50,482 nt of DNA from JBGTCD01 sp041749015. Lineage in GTDB: Bacteria > Bacteroidota > Bacteroidia > Cytophagales > Cyclobacteriaceae. The notes beneath the pieces are model-generated. The model was not told the origin of the DNA and ran no database searches. It worked only from the letters and a program-made list of their open reading frames with translations. The stretch covers positions 1 through 50,482 of the forward strand of contig JBGTCD010000066.1 in assembly GCA_041749015.1 (NCBI GenBank), in the 5' to 3' direction. The first letter of the stretch is position 1. Each line of letters begins with the position of its first letter. A program made the position numbers and the translations under genes. Positions 15,886-23,281 of this stretch are shown in pieces.

Positions 15886-18084
15886 ATGACACTCATTAAA
15901 ACACATTATGACCGAAGGTCTTTTTTGAAAGTATCAGCTGCTGCCGGTGGTGGCATGGTATTAGGATTCAACTGGCTGATGGGATGCAAGCCGGATGCCG
16001 GAATACCGGAAATGCTGACCATGCCGGGAGAATGGTTTGATATGAATGCCTTTCTTAAGATTGGTGATAATGGAGTCGTTACTATTTTCTCTCCCAATCC
16101 TGAAATAGGACAGAATGTAAAAACCTCTATGCCTATGCTGGTGGCAGAGGAGCTGGATGTCGACTGGAAGAATGTAATTGTAGAGCAGGCAGGGCTAGAC
16201 ACCCAAAAATACACCCGGCAATTGGCTGGAGGAAGTCAGTCAATAAGGATGGCCTGGAAAAGTCTGAGAACAGCCGGTGCCACTGCGAGGCACATGTTGA
16301 TGGAAGCTGCTGCCCAGCATTGGGATGTGCCTGTGGCAGAACTGAGTACTGATAAAGGTGTAATCAGCCATACCTCAGGAAAAACCATTGGTTACGGTGA
16401 GGTAGCCTCATTGGCAGCTACCCTGGAGGTGCCTGAGGAAGTAGCCCTCAAAGACCTAAAAGACTTCAGCATCATCGGAAAGTCCACACTAAACGTGGAT
16501 GGCAAAAAGGTCATTACCGGGCAGCCGCTTTTCGGGATTGATTATACCCGTGAAGGGATGTTGACTGCAATGATCGTGCATGCCCCGGCATTTGGTATGA
16601 AAGTAAAGTCTGTAGATGATTCTGCAGTCCGCAACATGCCCGGCATCGAGGATGTATTTACGATCAATAGTTACCCGGAGGGTATAGAAAGACAATGGTC
16701 CGATGTCAGTGCATTCCCTGACCTGGTGGTGGTGGTAGGCTCCAGCACCTGGGAAGTGATGAAGGCCAAAAAAGCCTTGAAGGTGGAATGGGAGCAATCT
16801 TCGGAGTTGGAAAATTCCGAGACACATGAAGAAGCTTTGCGCCAATTGATGGATAAGAAGGCAGAAAAGCCCTCCCGAAAAGATGGGGACCCTGATGCTG
16901 CATTCAAAAAAGCGGCTCGTATCATTGAAAGCACCTATACGGCACCCTTTCTTGCCCATAATCCCATGGAACCCATGAATTTCTTTGCCCATGTGACCCA
17001 TGATCAGGTAGAATTGGTGGGGCCTATTCAAACTCCGGAACAACTCCGGGTCACCGTATCCAAAGTGTTGGACCGGCCTTTGGATAGTGTTACGGTGATG
17101 ATGACCAGACAAGGAGGCGGATTTGGTAGAAGACTTTATGGGCATTTTGGTGTAGAGGCGGCTGTGATTTCCAGGAAAGTGAATGCACCGATCAAACTGG
17201 TCTACACCCGTGAGGATGATATGACACAGGGTACCTACAGACCTGCCTACAAAGTCAGGTACCAGGCTGCACTGGATGAAAACAATAAGCTCCTCGGTAT
17301 TAAAATCAGGGGAGCCGGTGTACATGGTAGTCCCGTATTTGACAACCGGTTTCCTGCTGGTACTGTAGATCATTACCAATCAGAAAACCATACCCTGGAT
17401 TCCAATATTTCCACAGGTGCCTGGCGGGCGCCCCGGTCAAACTTTATGGCTATAGCAGAGCAATGCTTTTTGGATGAGCTGGCAGATGCCATGGGTAAAG
17501 ATCCTCTGGAATTCAGGCTTGAGTTATTTGAGAGGGCAATAAAAAATCCCGTGGGAGAAAATAATGATTATGATCCCAAACGGTATGCTGGGGTTCTGAA
17601 GCTCGTTAAAGAAAAGTCAAACTGGGAAAAGAAAATAGAAGGGACCTATCGAGGCGTATCCGCCTACTATTGCCACAATTCTTATGTAGCCCAGGTGGTA
17701 GACCTTAAAATGAAGGATGGGAAGCCACAGATACAGAAAGTCTGGTGTGCGGTGGATTGTGGTATTGTGGTAAACCCGGATGCTGCACGAAACCAGATCG
17801 AAGGGGGTATTGTAGATGGAATTGGGCATGCCATGTACAGTTCTATGACGTTTAAAAACGGAAAGCCCGAACAAAACAACTTCCATAACTACAAGCTCAT
17901 CCGATACGATGAAGCCCCACTGGAAATAGAAACCTTCTTTGTGGATAATGGTATTGACCCCACCGGACTTGGGGAGCCGGGCCTCCCTCCTGCACCGGCA
18001 GCACTGATCAATGCTATCTTTCAGGCTACAGGGCAAAGAATTTATAATTTGCCCATTGCCTCTAATAAAATTACCTTAAGCTAA
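15886..18084 (+). CDS. Molybdopterin-binding large subunit of a molybdenum hydroxylase (IorB-like), Tat lipoprotein
   Basis: 732 residues of the xanthine dehydrogenase molybdopterin-subunit family, two-subunit IorAB type. The Tat signal is RRSFLKVS near residue 10, followed by GGGMVLGFNWLMGCKPD, whose LMGC fits a lipobox; so it is probably exported folded and lipid-anchored. Substrate channel and cofactor motifs include RQGGGFGRR, GAWRAPRSNF and the C-terminal GLGEPGLPPAPAALINAI, which carries the catalytic glutamate GEPG. The substrate (an N-heterocycle or aldehyde) cannot be told. It follows the Fe-S subunit gene by 36 bp and is followed by a strong terminator. Confidence 0.93.
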   Translation: MTLIKTHYDRRSFLKVSAAAGGGMVLGFNWLMGCKPDAGIPEMLTMPGEWFDMNAFLKIGDNGVVTIFSPNPEIGQNVKTSMPMLVAEELDVDWKNVIVEQAGLDTQKYTRQLAGGSQSIRMAWKSLRTAGATARHMLMEAAAQHWDVPVAELSTDKGVISHTSGKTIGYGEVASLAATLEVPEEVALKDLKDFSIIGKSTLNVDGKKVITGQPLFGIDYTREGMLTAMIVHAPAFGMKVKSVDDSAVRNMPGIEDVFTINSYPEGIERQWSDVSAFPDLVVVVGSSTWEVMKAKKALKVEWEQSSELENSETHEEALRQLMDKKAEKPSRKDGDPDAAFKKAARIIESTYTAPFLAHNPMEPMNFFAHVTHDQVELVGPIQTPEQLRVTVSKVLDRPLDSVTVMMTRQGGGFGRRLYGHFGVEAAVISRKVNAPIKLVYTREDDMTQGTYRPAYKVRYQAALDENNKLLGIKIRGAGVHGSPVFDNRFPAGTVDHYQSENHTLDSNISTGAWRAPRSNFMAIAEQCFLDELADAMGKDPLEFRLELFERAIKNPVGENNDYDPKRYAGVLKLVKEKSNWEKKIEGTYRGVSAYYCHNSYVAQVVDLKMKDGKPQIQKVWCAVDCGIVVNPDAARNQIEGGIVDGIGHAMYSSMTFKNGKPEQNNFHNYKLIRYDEAPLEIETFFVDNGIDPTGLGEPGLPPAPAALINAIFQATGQRIYNLPIASNKITLS

Positions 18085-18107
18085 TAAAGTCGATGATCCA
18101 ATGCACA

Positions 18108-18141
18108 AAGCCATCTTCCTTTCCGGAGATGGCTTTTTTTT
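18108..18141 (+). terminator. Rho-independent terminator after the molybdoenzyme operon
   Basis: Stem AAGCCATCT (18108-18116) with AGATGGCTT (18127-18135), a 10-nt loop, then a run of T to 18141. It lies 24 bp past the stop and ends the two-gene operon before the aquaporin gene. Confidence 0.92.
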
Positions 18142-18164
18142 ATATTTTGGGCAAAATTTAATCC

Positions 18165-18872
18165 ATGCATCCATATTTAGCTGAATTTATAGGGACCGGA
18201 TTGCTGATACTCCTGGGAAATGGCGTAGTAGCCAATGTCGTATTAAAGGACACCAAAGGCCATAATAGCGGTTGGATAGTGATCACATTTGGGTGGGCCA
18301 TCGGTGTATTTGTAGGGGTTTTCACCGTTGCCGCCTACAGTGGGGCCCATATCAATCCGGCGGTAACATTAGGCCTGGCACTGACCGGACAGTTTGAATG
18401 GGGCTTGGTACCTGGTTATATGTTATCTCAAATTTTCGGAGCTGGAGCCGGTGCTTTTCTGGTTTGGGTGGCGTATCGCAAACACTATCAGGCTTCAGAA
18501 AGCGGTGCCGGGATCAGAGCTACATTTTGCACCGATCCTGCGATCAGAAGTTATTTTGACAATTTCAACACAGAAGTGATCGGTACATTTGTTTTGGTTT
18601 TTTGCGTGTTGTACCTCGCTCAACCCGACGTAGGGCTCGGAGCTCTGGATGCCCTGCCTGTAGCCCTTTTGGTATTGGGCCTTGGGCTTTCTCTGGGTGG
18701 CCCCACCGGGTATGCGATTAACCCAGCCCGGGACCTAGGGCCAAGACTGGTCCACTGGATGTTGCCATTTAAGCAAAAGGCCCCCCAGGACTGGGCCTAC
18801 GCCTGGATTCCTATTGTTGGCCCTGTTGTAGGCAGCACATTGGCAGCATTGTTGTATTACTTTCTAAACTAA
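18165..18872 (+). CDS. MIP-family channel, aquaglyceroporin (GlpF-like)
   Basis: A 235-residue inner-membrane channel with six transmembrane helices. The two NPA motifs are at 64-66 (GAHINPAVTLG) and 186-188 (GYAINPARDLGPR). The aspartate after the second NPAR (NPARD) is the usual mark of glycerol-conducting members, so glycerol or small polyols are likely cargo as well as water. No glycerol kinase gene is near. The next gene, an alpha/beta hydrolase, starts 13 bp on and is probably cotranscribed. Confidence 0.95.
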   Translation: MHPYLAEFIGTGLLILLGNGVVANVVLKDTKGHNSGWIVITFGWAIGVFVGVFTVAAYSGAHINPAVTLGLALTGQFEWGLVPGYMLSQIFGAGAGAFLVWVAYRKHYQASESGAGIRATFCTDPAIRSYFDNFNTEVIGTFVLVFCVLYLAQPDVGLGALDALPVALLVLGLGLSLGGPTGYAINPARDLGPRLVHWMLPFKQKAPQDWAYAWIPIVGPVVGSTLAALLYYFLN

Positions 18873-18885
18873 GGATCAATCAAGG

Positions 18886-19911
18886 ATGTCTGAAGGCAGA
18901 AAAAACATCTGGAGGGTTATGAAAAGAGTGGTCAATACGATAATCGGATTGATCATTATAGCCATTATCGCAACGATTATAGCCTTTTACAAAAGAGATA
19001 TTCCTGCAGCCACCCTTGAGGAAAAATATCTGTTGGAGGGCTCGGAGTTTGTGACCTTAAGCGATGGTAGGATCCACATCCGCAAAGTGGGTGATGGACC
19101 AGTTTTATTTTTAGTTCATGGCAGTTTTTCTTCCCTGCACACCTGGAAGAGATGGCAGGAGCACCTGAAAGATGATTTTACAACTATCTCCCTTGATTTG
19201 CCGGGGCACGGACTAACCGGACCGGGAATTTCGGGAAAATATACCGCTAACCACTACGCTGATTTGATCGTTGAATTGGCTGAGGCCCTCGATATCGAAA
19301 AATTTCACATAGCCGGTAATTCCCTGGGAGGAGAGGTGGCTATCAAAACAGCGATTTTAGCACCGGAAAAAGTTCAGAAATTGATTTTGCTGAACAGTGC
19401 CGGAGCAGGCTTTGACACTTCACATTCCGATGGTGCAGAATCCAAAAGAAAAGGGTTCACCATTTTTGACCTTTTGAAATACGACTTCACCGCATCCATG
19501 CTTAAAAAATTGACCCCCAGGTTTCTTGTTGACAAAAGTCTGCGGCAGGTTTACCATATTGATTCACTCATTACACCTGGGCACTCTCAAAGATACTATG
19601 AACTGCTGCTTCGTGAAGGGAACAGGGCTGCTACCATGGAAAGGTTCAGGCAGGAAAGTACCTCAATCAATTGGGAAGACTTTGATCCCCCTCCTACATT
19701 GATCATGTGGGGCCGGCATGATACATGGATACCGGTGCGACAGGCATGGTATTTCCGCCGGATGATTCCCGATACGCAGCTAATTATTTATGAAAACTCA
19801 GGACATGTACCGATGGAGGAATTCCCGGAAACCACCGCCAACGATGCCCGTGCATTCCTCAAGGCCAGATCCATCCGGGCAGATGATGAAGTCAGGATTA
19901 CGGATTTTTGA
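18886..19911 (+). CDS. Membrane-anchored alpha/beta-fold hydrolase
   Basis: 341 residues. One N-terminal transmembrane helix (about 16-34, TIIGLIIIAIIATIIAF) follows a basic cytoplasmic tail, so the hydrolase domain should be periplasmic. The catalytic triad is Ser146 (GNSLGGE), Asp279 (GRHDTW) and His307 (SGHVPMEE). The oxyanion-hole motif is LVHGSFSSLHTW. It could be an esterase or lipase; the substrate is unknown. It sits 13 bp after the aquaglyceroporin gene, which makes release and uptake of a glycerol-like product conceivable (inference). Confidence 0.9.
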   Translation: MSEGRKNIWRVMKRVVNTIIGLIIIAIIATIIAFYKRDIPAATLEEKYLLEGSEFVTLSDGRIHIRKVGDGPVLFLVHGSFSSLHTWKRWQEHLKDDFTTISLDLPGHGLTGPGISGKYTANHYADLIVELAEALDIEKFHIAGNSLGGEVAIKTAILAPEKVQKLILLNSAGAGFDTSHSDGAESKRKGFTIFDLLKYDFTASMLKKLTPRFLVDKSLRQVYHIDSLITPGHSQRYYELLLREGNRAATMERFRQESTSINWEDFDPPPTLIMWGRHDTWIPVRQAWYFRRMIPDTQLIIYENSGHVPMEEFPETTANDARAFLKARSIRADDEVRITDF

Positions 19912-19990
19912 ATCATTAATTGCAGGTAGATATTTTGTTGGTTGCCATTTTGATGACATATTAATGAAATTTAACATATTTGCTCGGATA

Positions 19991-20434
19991 TTATTTTGTT
20001 TCAATTTCAATCCTCTTTTTAATTGCTAAAAATTTTTCTGCAGTCCATTTGCCAATTTCATATTGTATGAACTTTTTTCCTCTATTATCAATAAAATGCA
20101 ACCTGCTCCCAAACATATTACCCTGGATAGCACCATTCCACACGATTTCCAATCCATGAATCGGAATTATTTTTTTGTAACCATAATTATCAAACTTTCC
20201 ATATATTATTTCTAATTTATCATTATCTAATGTTATTTTTATAATATAAATTATTGAATCCAGATATACTCTAAAAATAAAAACTAATAAAGGTCCTAAA
20301 TAAAGAAAGCCAGATTATATTGATATCATAAAAGACGGGATTAATAATAAGATTAAATAGACTGTTGCTAGGGATGAGACCTCGTTTAGAAATCTAATTA
20401 TCCACTTAACTTTTGGAATCTCGATTAAAACCAT
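19991..20434 (-). pseudogene. Pseudogene of a small membrane protein, one in-frame stop at codon 40
   Basis: On the minus strand one frame runs from ATG at 20434 (MVLIEIPKVKWIIRFLNEVS) to TAA at 19991-19993, 148 codons in all, broken only by a TAA at 20315-20317 (codon 40). The part before the stop has a hydrophobic helix (VYLILLLIPSFMISI). After it comes a second hydrophobic stretch (GPLLVFIFRVYLDSIIYIIK) and a soluble tail with YKKIIPIHGLEIVWNGAIQG and KWTAEKFLAIKKRIEIETK. The whole reads as one two-helix membrane protein with a cytosolic or periplasmic tail. I do not recognise the family. The frame is otherwise intact, so the inactivation looks recent. It is AT-rich compared with neighbours. 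Confidence 0.65.
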
Positions 20435-20480
20435 AATTTTTCTATCTGGTTAATACTTCCGCTTTCCCGTCGCTCGGTCC

Positions 20481-20500
20481 TGTCTGCCGGTAGGCAGGTA
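20481..20500. repeat. CTGCC/GGCAG inverted repeat
   Basis: TGTCTGCCGGTAGGCAGGTA carries CTGCC and GGCAG around GGTA. A relative with tandem GGCA units (CCTGCCGGCAGGCAGGCAGG) lies at 20653-20672. Such G/C-rich intergenic palindromes stand out against AT-rich surroundings here. Confidence 0.6.
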
Positions 20501-20525
20501 TACCGAATGACTATTTTTCTCCCTT

Positions 20526-20687
20526 CCCTCCTACGCCATCCCACCACTAAAAGTAACCGATTGAGCACCAACTTCCAATAAATTTCTTGATTCAAAAATG
20601 GATTGAAGAAGGGGTGCTGAAGCAGCATTTATTATGAGGAGCACGTAGCACACCTGCCGGCAGGCAGGCAGGGACGCGCGCCAGCTT
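20526..20687. repeat. Direct repeat, copy A, on the 3' side of the toxin-antitoxin pair
   Basis: It reads CCCTCCTAC, then ACTAAAAGTAA, CGATTGAGC, CAACTTCCAATA, TTTCTT, ATTCAAAAA, GGATTG, TTTATTATG, and GACGCGCG-CAGCT. The same blocks in the same order and orientation appear at 21295-21435, on the other side of the pair. Between the blocks copy A has a 12-bp insertion near its start and a GGCAGG-rich insert near its end. Confidence 0.8.
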
Positions 20688-20695
20688 TAGGAGTA

Positions 20696-21001
20696 TTAGC
20701 CTTTCATTTTCTTTGGATCATCACGGCTATCAAAAAAGTCTACCACATAAATTGTATTTTCTTCGACTCGATAAACAATCTTAAAATTACCTTTGATCAA
20801 TCTCCTGTGCCCTTGTTTTAGTTTAATTAGGTAAGGTTCATATTGACCTTTGTAAGGGTTTTTTGACAGACTCCTGGCACTTTCAATTAGTGAGTTTTTG
20901 ATTTTAATAACCTGGGCTTTTGGGATTTCAAGTACTTCAAGGTAAAATTGTAGGGAGCTTTCCAGCCGATTAACAGAGTGTTCAGTAAGAACTACCTTCA
21001 T
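20696..21001 (-). CDS. RelE/ParE-family toxin
   Basis: 101 residues with the RelE/ParE fold pattern: VLTEHSVNRLESSLQFYLEV at the start, a helical pair, then GQYEPYLIKLKQGHRRLIKG, FKIVYRVEENTIYVVDFFDS and a short basic tail. The family contains mRNA interferases and gyrase poisons; the sequence looks closer to ParE-type, but this is not certain. Its start overlaps the upstream antitoxin stop by four bases (20998-21001), the usual antitoxin-first arrangement. The module is bracketed by direct repeats and so is probably a mobile or exchangeable cassette. Confidence 0.88.
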   Translation of the reverse strand: MKVVLTEHSVNRLESSLQFYLEVLEIPKAQVIKIKNSLIESARSLSKNPYKGQYEPYLIKLKQGHRRLIKGNFKIVYRVEENTIYVVDFFDSRDDPKKMKG

Positions 21002-21246
21002 AAATCTAAACCCTTATTGAGCTTGGCTTCTGCTTCATCTATCGTGTAGACTCTTCCTTCCTTGATATCTTGCTCAGATTCAAGTGCCCTGGAAATCATT
21101 TCTTTTTCAACTAAAGGATCAAAGTCTCCTTGGGTAAACATAGCCTTTACTGTCTCTAATAAGTTTAGATTGGTCTCCTGATCAATCAGGTCTTTAAGTT
21201 CCGTTTTGATATCTGCTGCTTTCATTGTCATCATAAAATTAACCAT
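20998..21246 (-). CDS. Antitoxin of the RelE/ParE pair
   Basis: 82 residues or slightly fewer. The N-terminal half (KAADIKTELKDLIDQETNLN, LLETVKAMF) resembles the helical start of short Bacteroidetes antitoxins. The C-terminal half is charged (EKEMISRALESEQDIKEGRV, YTIDEAEAKL), as expected for the toxin-wrapping tail. Four in-frame ATGs lie at 21246, 21234, 21231 and 21225; the last gives MKAADIKTEL, the most family-like start, so the first seven residues may be spurious. It overlaps the toxin gene by four bases. Autoregulation by the complex is usual in such pairs but no operator was identified. Confidence 0.82.
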   Translation of the reverse strand: MVNFMMTMKAADIKTELKDLIDQETNLNLLETVKAMFTQGDFDPLVEKEMISRALESEQDIKEGRVYTIDEAEAKLNKGLDL

Positions 21247-21294
21247 TTCTTTGTTTAATTGATTCCGCTGCCCTGAGTTACACCTGTGTCACAT

Positions 21295-21435
21295 CCCTCC
21301 TACAACTAAAAGTAATCGATTGAGCTGCAACTTCCAATATATTTCTTATTCAAAAAGGGATTGTATAATCAGTGAATGAGCTGAATTTATTATGAAGGAT
21401 GAAGGATGAAGGATGAAGGACGCGCGTCAGCTAAA
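21295..21435. repeat. Direct repeat, copy B, on the 5' side of the toxin-antitoxin pair
   Basis: It matches copy A (20526-20687) block by block: CCCTCCTAC, ACTAAAAGTAA, CGATTGAGC, CAACTTCCAATA, TTTCTT, ATTCAAAAA, GGATTG, TTTATTATG, GACGCGCG and CAGCT. Here a heptamer run replaces the GGCAGG insert of copy A. It holds no gene. Confidence 0.8.
21394..21421. repeat. Heptamer tandem repeat (GAAGGAT)
   Basis: GAAGGAT three times followed by GAAGGAC, 28 bp in all, inside repeat copy B. Copy A lacks it, so it has expanded or been lost in one copy. Confidence 0.9.
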
Positions 21436-21513
21436 TCTGTGAAATCTGCGAGAACAACCCTCCAAACCAATTTTCAAATTGATTCATTGAACCATTTTCA
21501 AATTAACCAACCT

Positions 21514-22098
21514 CTAATTTTTAAACTTCACACTCCAAATCCCTCTTAAATCCCCCTCTTGATAATCGATTGCTTTATCACCGGGGTACAACTCTTTTAT
21601 TTTTTTGTAGTAGGGCTGGTTGGTCACATTGCCATGGCAACTGAGGCAGTGGGGCTGGATGAATATCGGCTTAAAATAGTGGGCCTCCCCTCCCCGGGAT
21701 TGGTAGACGATGTCTTCTAATGGTGTGCCTTCCGACCGTAGCCTCTGATAATAATTTAGTGCCTCAGCCTCTAGCTCAGTGGGTGCATTCTTTGGATTAC
21801 GTGTTAAACTTGTTGCCCTCCGAATGGCAACCCTCAAATCATCTTCAAAAAGCGTGGTAAGCGGCAATGCCTCTATATTGCAAAATCCGATGGCGCCTTC
21901 CATTCCTTCCTCATTGATCTTGGTCTTCAAAACATTACTGAGCGTGTCAAAGGTCATTTTTACAGTCTTCCGACCCAGATTGTAATGGCTTGAATCATCC
22001 GTAATGATCCCTGAAGAAAAATCATTTTGTGAATCAGGTTTACAGGACAACATTAAAGTGATCACAACGATTAAAGAGGCAATGGAAAGGTTGTTCAT
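21514..22098 (-). CDS. DUF3365 haem-binding lipoprotein
   Basis: 194 residues. The N-terminus (LSIASLIVVITLMLSCKPD) ends in a lipobox-like LSC, so it is probably a periplasmic lipoprotein. A single c-type haem motif CLSCH is in QPHCLSCHGNV. Upstream lie the DUF3365 (Tll0287-like) features: GFCNIEALPLT, RRATSLTRNPKNAPTELEAE and FKPIFIQPHCLSCHG. The family binds haem and is thought to act in redox or sensor roles; a partner is not encoded nearby. It is a single gene on the minus strand, divergent from the MscS gene. Confidence 0.88.
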   Translation of the reverse strand: MNNLSIASLIVVITLMLSCKPDSQNDFSSGIITDDSSHYNLGRKTVKMTFDTLSNVLKTKINEEGMEGAIGFCNIEALPLTTLFEDDLRVAIRRATSLTRNPKNAPTELEAEALNYYQRLRSEGTPLEDIVYQSRGGEAHYFKPIFIQPHCLSCHGNVTNQPYYKKIKELYPGDKAIDYQEGDLRGIWSVKFKN

Positions 22099-22204
22099 AC
22101 ATTAAAGTTAACCATTTTGATGGACTATGTCAGTAACCTATGTCACCAATACAAAATTGTATATGTGATGATTAGCTATTAATTTAAGCTTTTAAATTTA
22201 ATTT

Positions 22205-23281
22205 ATGAAAGGAGCCATAGAACTGCTTAAGGAAAATTGGATTTGGTGGACCGAGCTATTGATGGTCCTCGGGGTGGCACTGCTATTATCCTACCTTACC
22301 AGGCTATTCCTCGCAAGAATAGTTTTTAAAAAGACCAGAAAAGAGCGCAGAGAGCTCTTTATAAAAATTACGAAAATCGTTCAATGGCCATTAATGATTT
22401 GGTTGATCTGGTTTTTTTTCCACATCATTATTGGCGCACTTGATGACAGTCATGCCCGGGTCCTCATGGGGAGCCCCTTGTATCAGATTTTTATCATTTC
22501 GCTTTTTGCCTGGCTTTTCATAGCGGTTACCACTATATTTCAGGCCTTTCTTTTGGACTCCTACTCCATGTCCAAAGCAGATAATATCCGGGAGAGAAAG
22601 CTCCATACCCAGGTGCTTTATATTAAGAGAATCACTATTCTGATCATTGCTATTGTCGCCATTTCAATGATCCTAATGAGCTTTGATTCGGTAAGAAAAA
22701 TTGGGACCGGTTTGCTGGCCTCAGCAGGAGTACTAGGCATTATCATTGGCCTTGCGGCCCAGCGCTCAATATCAAATCTGTTAGCGGGAATGGAAATTGC
22801 CTTCACCCAGCCTATTCGCATTGACGATGTGGTGGTAGTAGAAAATGAATGGGGTAAAATCGAAGAGATCACCCTGACCTACGTGGTAGTGCGGATTTGG
22901 GACATGCGCAGACTAGTACTCCCCATCAATTACTTCATGGACAAGCCCTTTCAGAACTGGACCCGTACCACAGCCGATATATGGGGAACGGTATTTTTTC
23001 ACGTAGACTATAAAATGCCCATTGAACCGCTTCGGGAGGCCTTGACTAAAATCCTTAAGTCATCGCCGCATTGGGATAAGCAACTTAATGTACTTCAGGT
23101 GACTGATGCAACGGACAGGTCCCTTGAGGTTCGCTGCATTGTGAGTGCCAAAGACAGCGGGGCAGCCTGGGACCTCAGATGTGAGGTTCGGGAAAAGCTC
23201 ATAGGGTTTATTCAGGAAAATTATCCTGAATGTCTGCCCAAAATTCGGGTAGAGGGTGAGGTAAACCAAACTGCTACCTGA
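22205..23281 (+). CDS. MscS-family mechanosensitive channel
   Basis: 358 residues. Three to four transmembrane helices come first (WWTELLMVLGVALLLSYLT; MIWLIWFFFHIIIGAL; IFIISLFAWLFIAVTTIF; ITILIIAIVAISMILMSF). The pore-lining helix is GLLASAGVLGIIIGLAAQRS, followed by the MscS beta-domain (FTQPIRIDDVVVVENEWGKI, EEITLTYVVVRIWDMRRLVL) and the alpha/beta C-terminal vestibule. Such channels open under membrane tension to release solutes in the inner membrane. The gene overlaps the convergent PorU2-like gene by eight bases at the 3' ends, so no terminator lies between them. Confidence 0.93.
   Translation: MKGAIELLKENWIWWTELLMVLGVALLLSYLTRLFLARIVFKKTRKERRELFIKITKIVQWPLMIWLIWFFFHIIIGALDDSHARVLMGSPLYQIFIISLFAWLFIAVTTIFQAFLLDSYSMSKADNIRERKLHTQVLYIKRITILIIAIVAISMILMSFDSVRKIGTGLLASAGVLGIIIGLAAQRSISNLLAGMEIAFTQPIRIDDVVVVENEWGKIEEITLTYVVVRIWDMRRLVLPINYFMDKPFQNWTRTTADIWGTVFFHVDYKMPIEPLREALTKILKSSPHWDKQLNVLQVTDATDRSLEVRCIVSAKDSGAAWDLRCEVREKLIGFIQENYPECLPKIRVEGEVNQTAT

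Noticed and set aside
20425..20628. A 67-codon open frame on the minus strand near the pseudogene
   Set aside because: It overlaps repeat copy A and reads through G/C-rich palindromes; the AT-rich frame in 19991-20434 gives a far more protein-like sequence.
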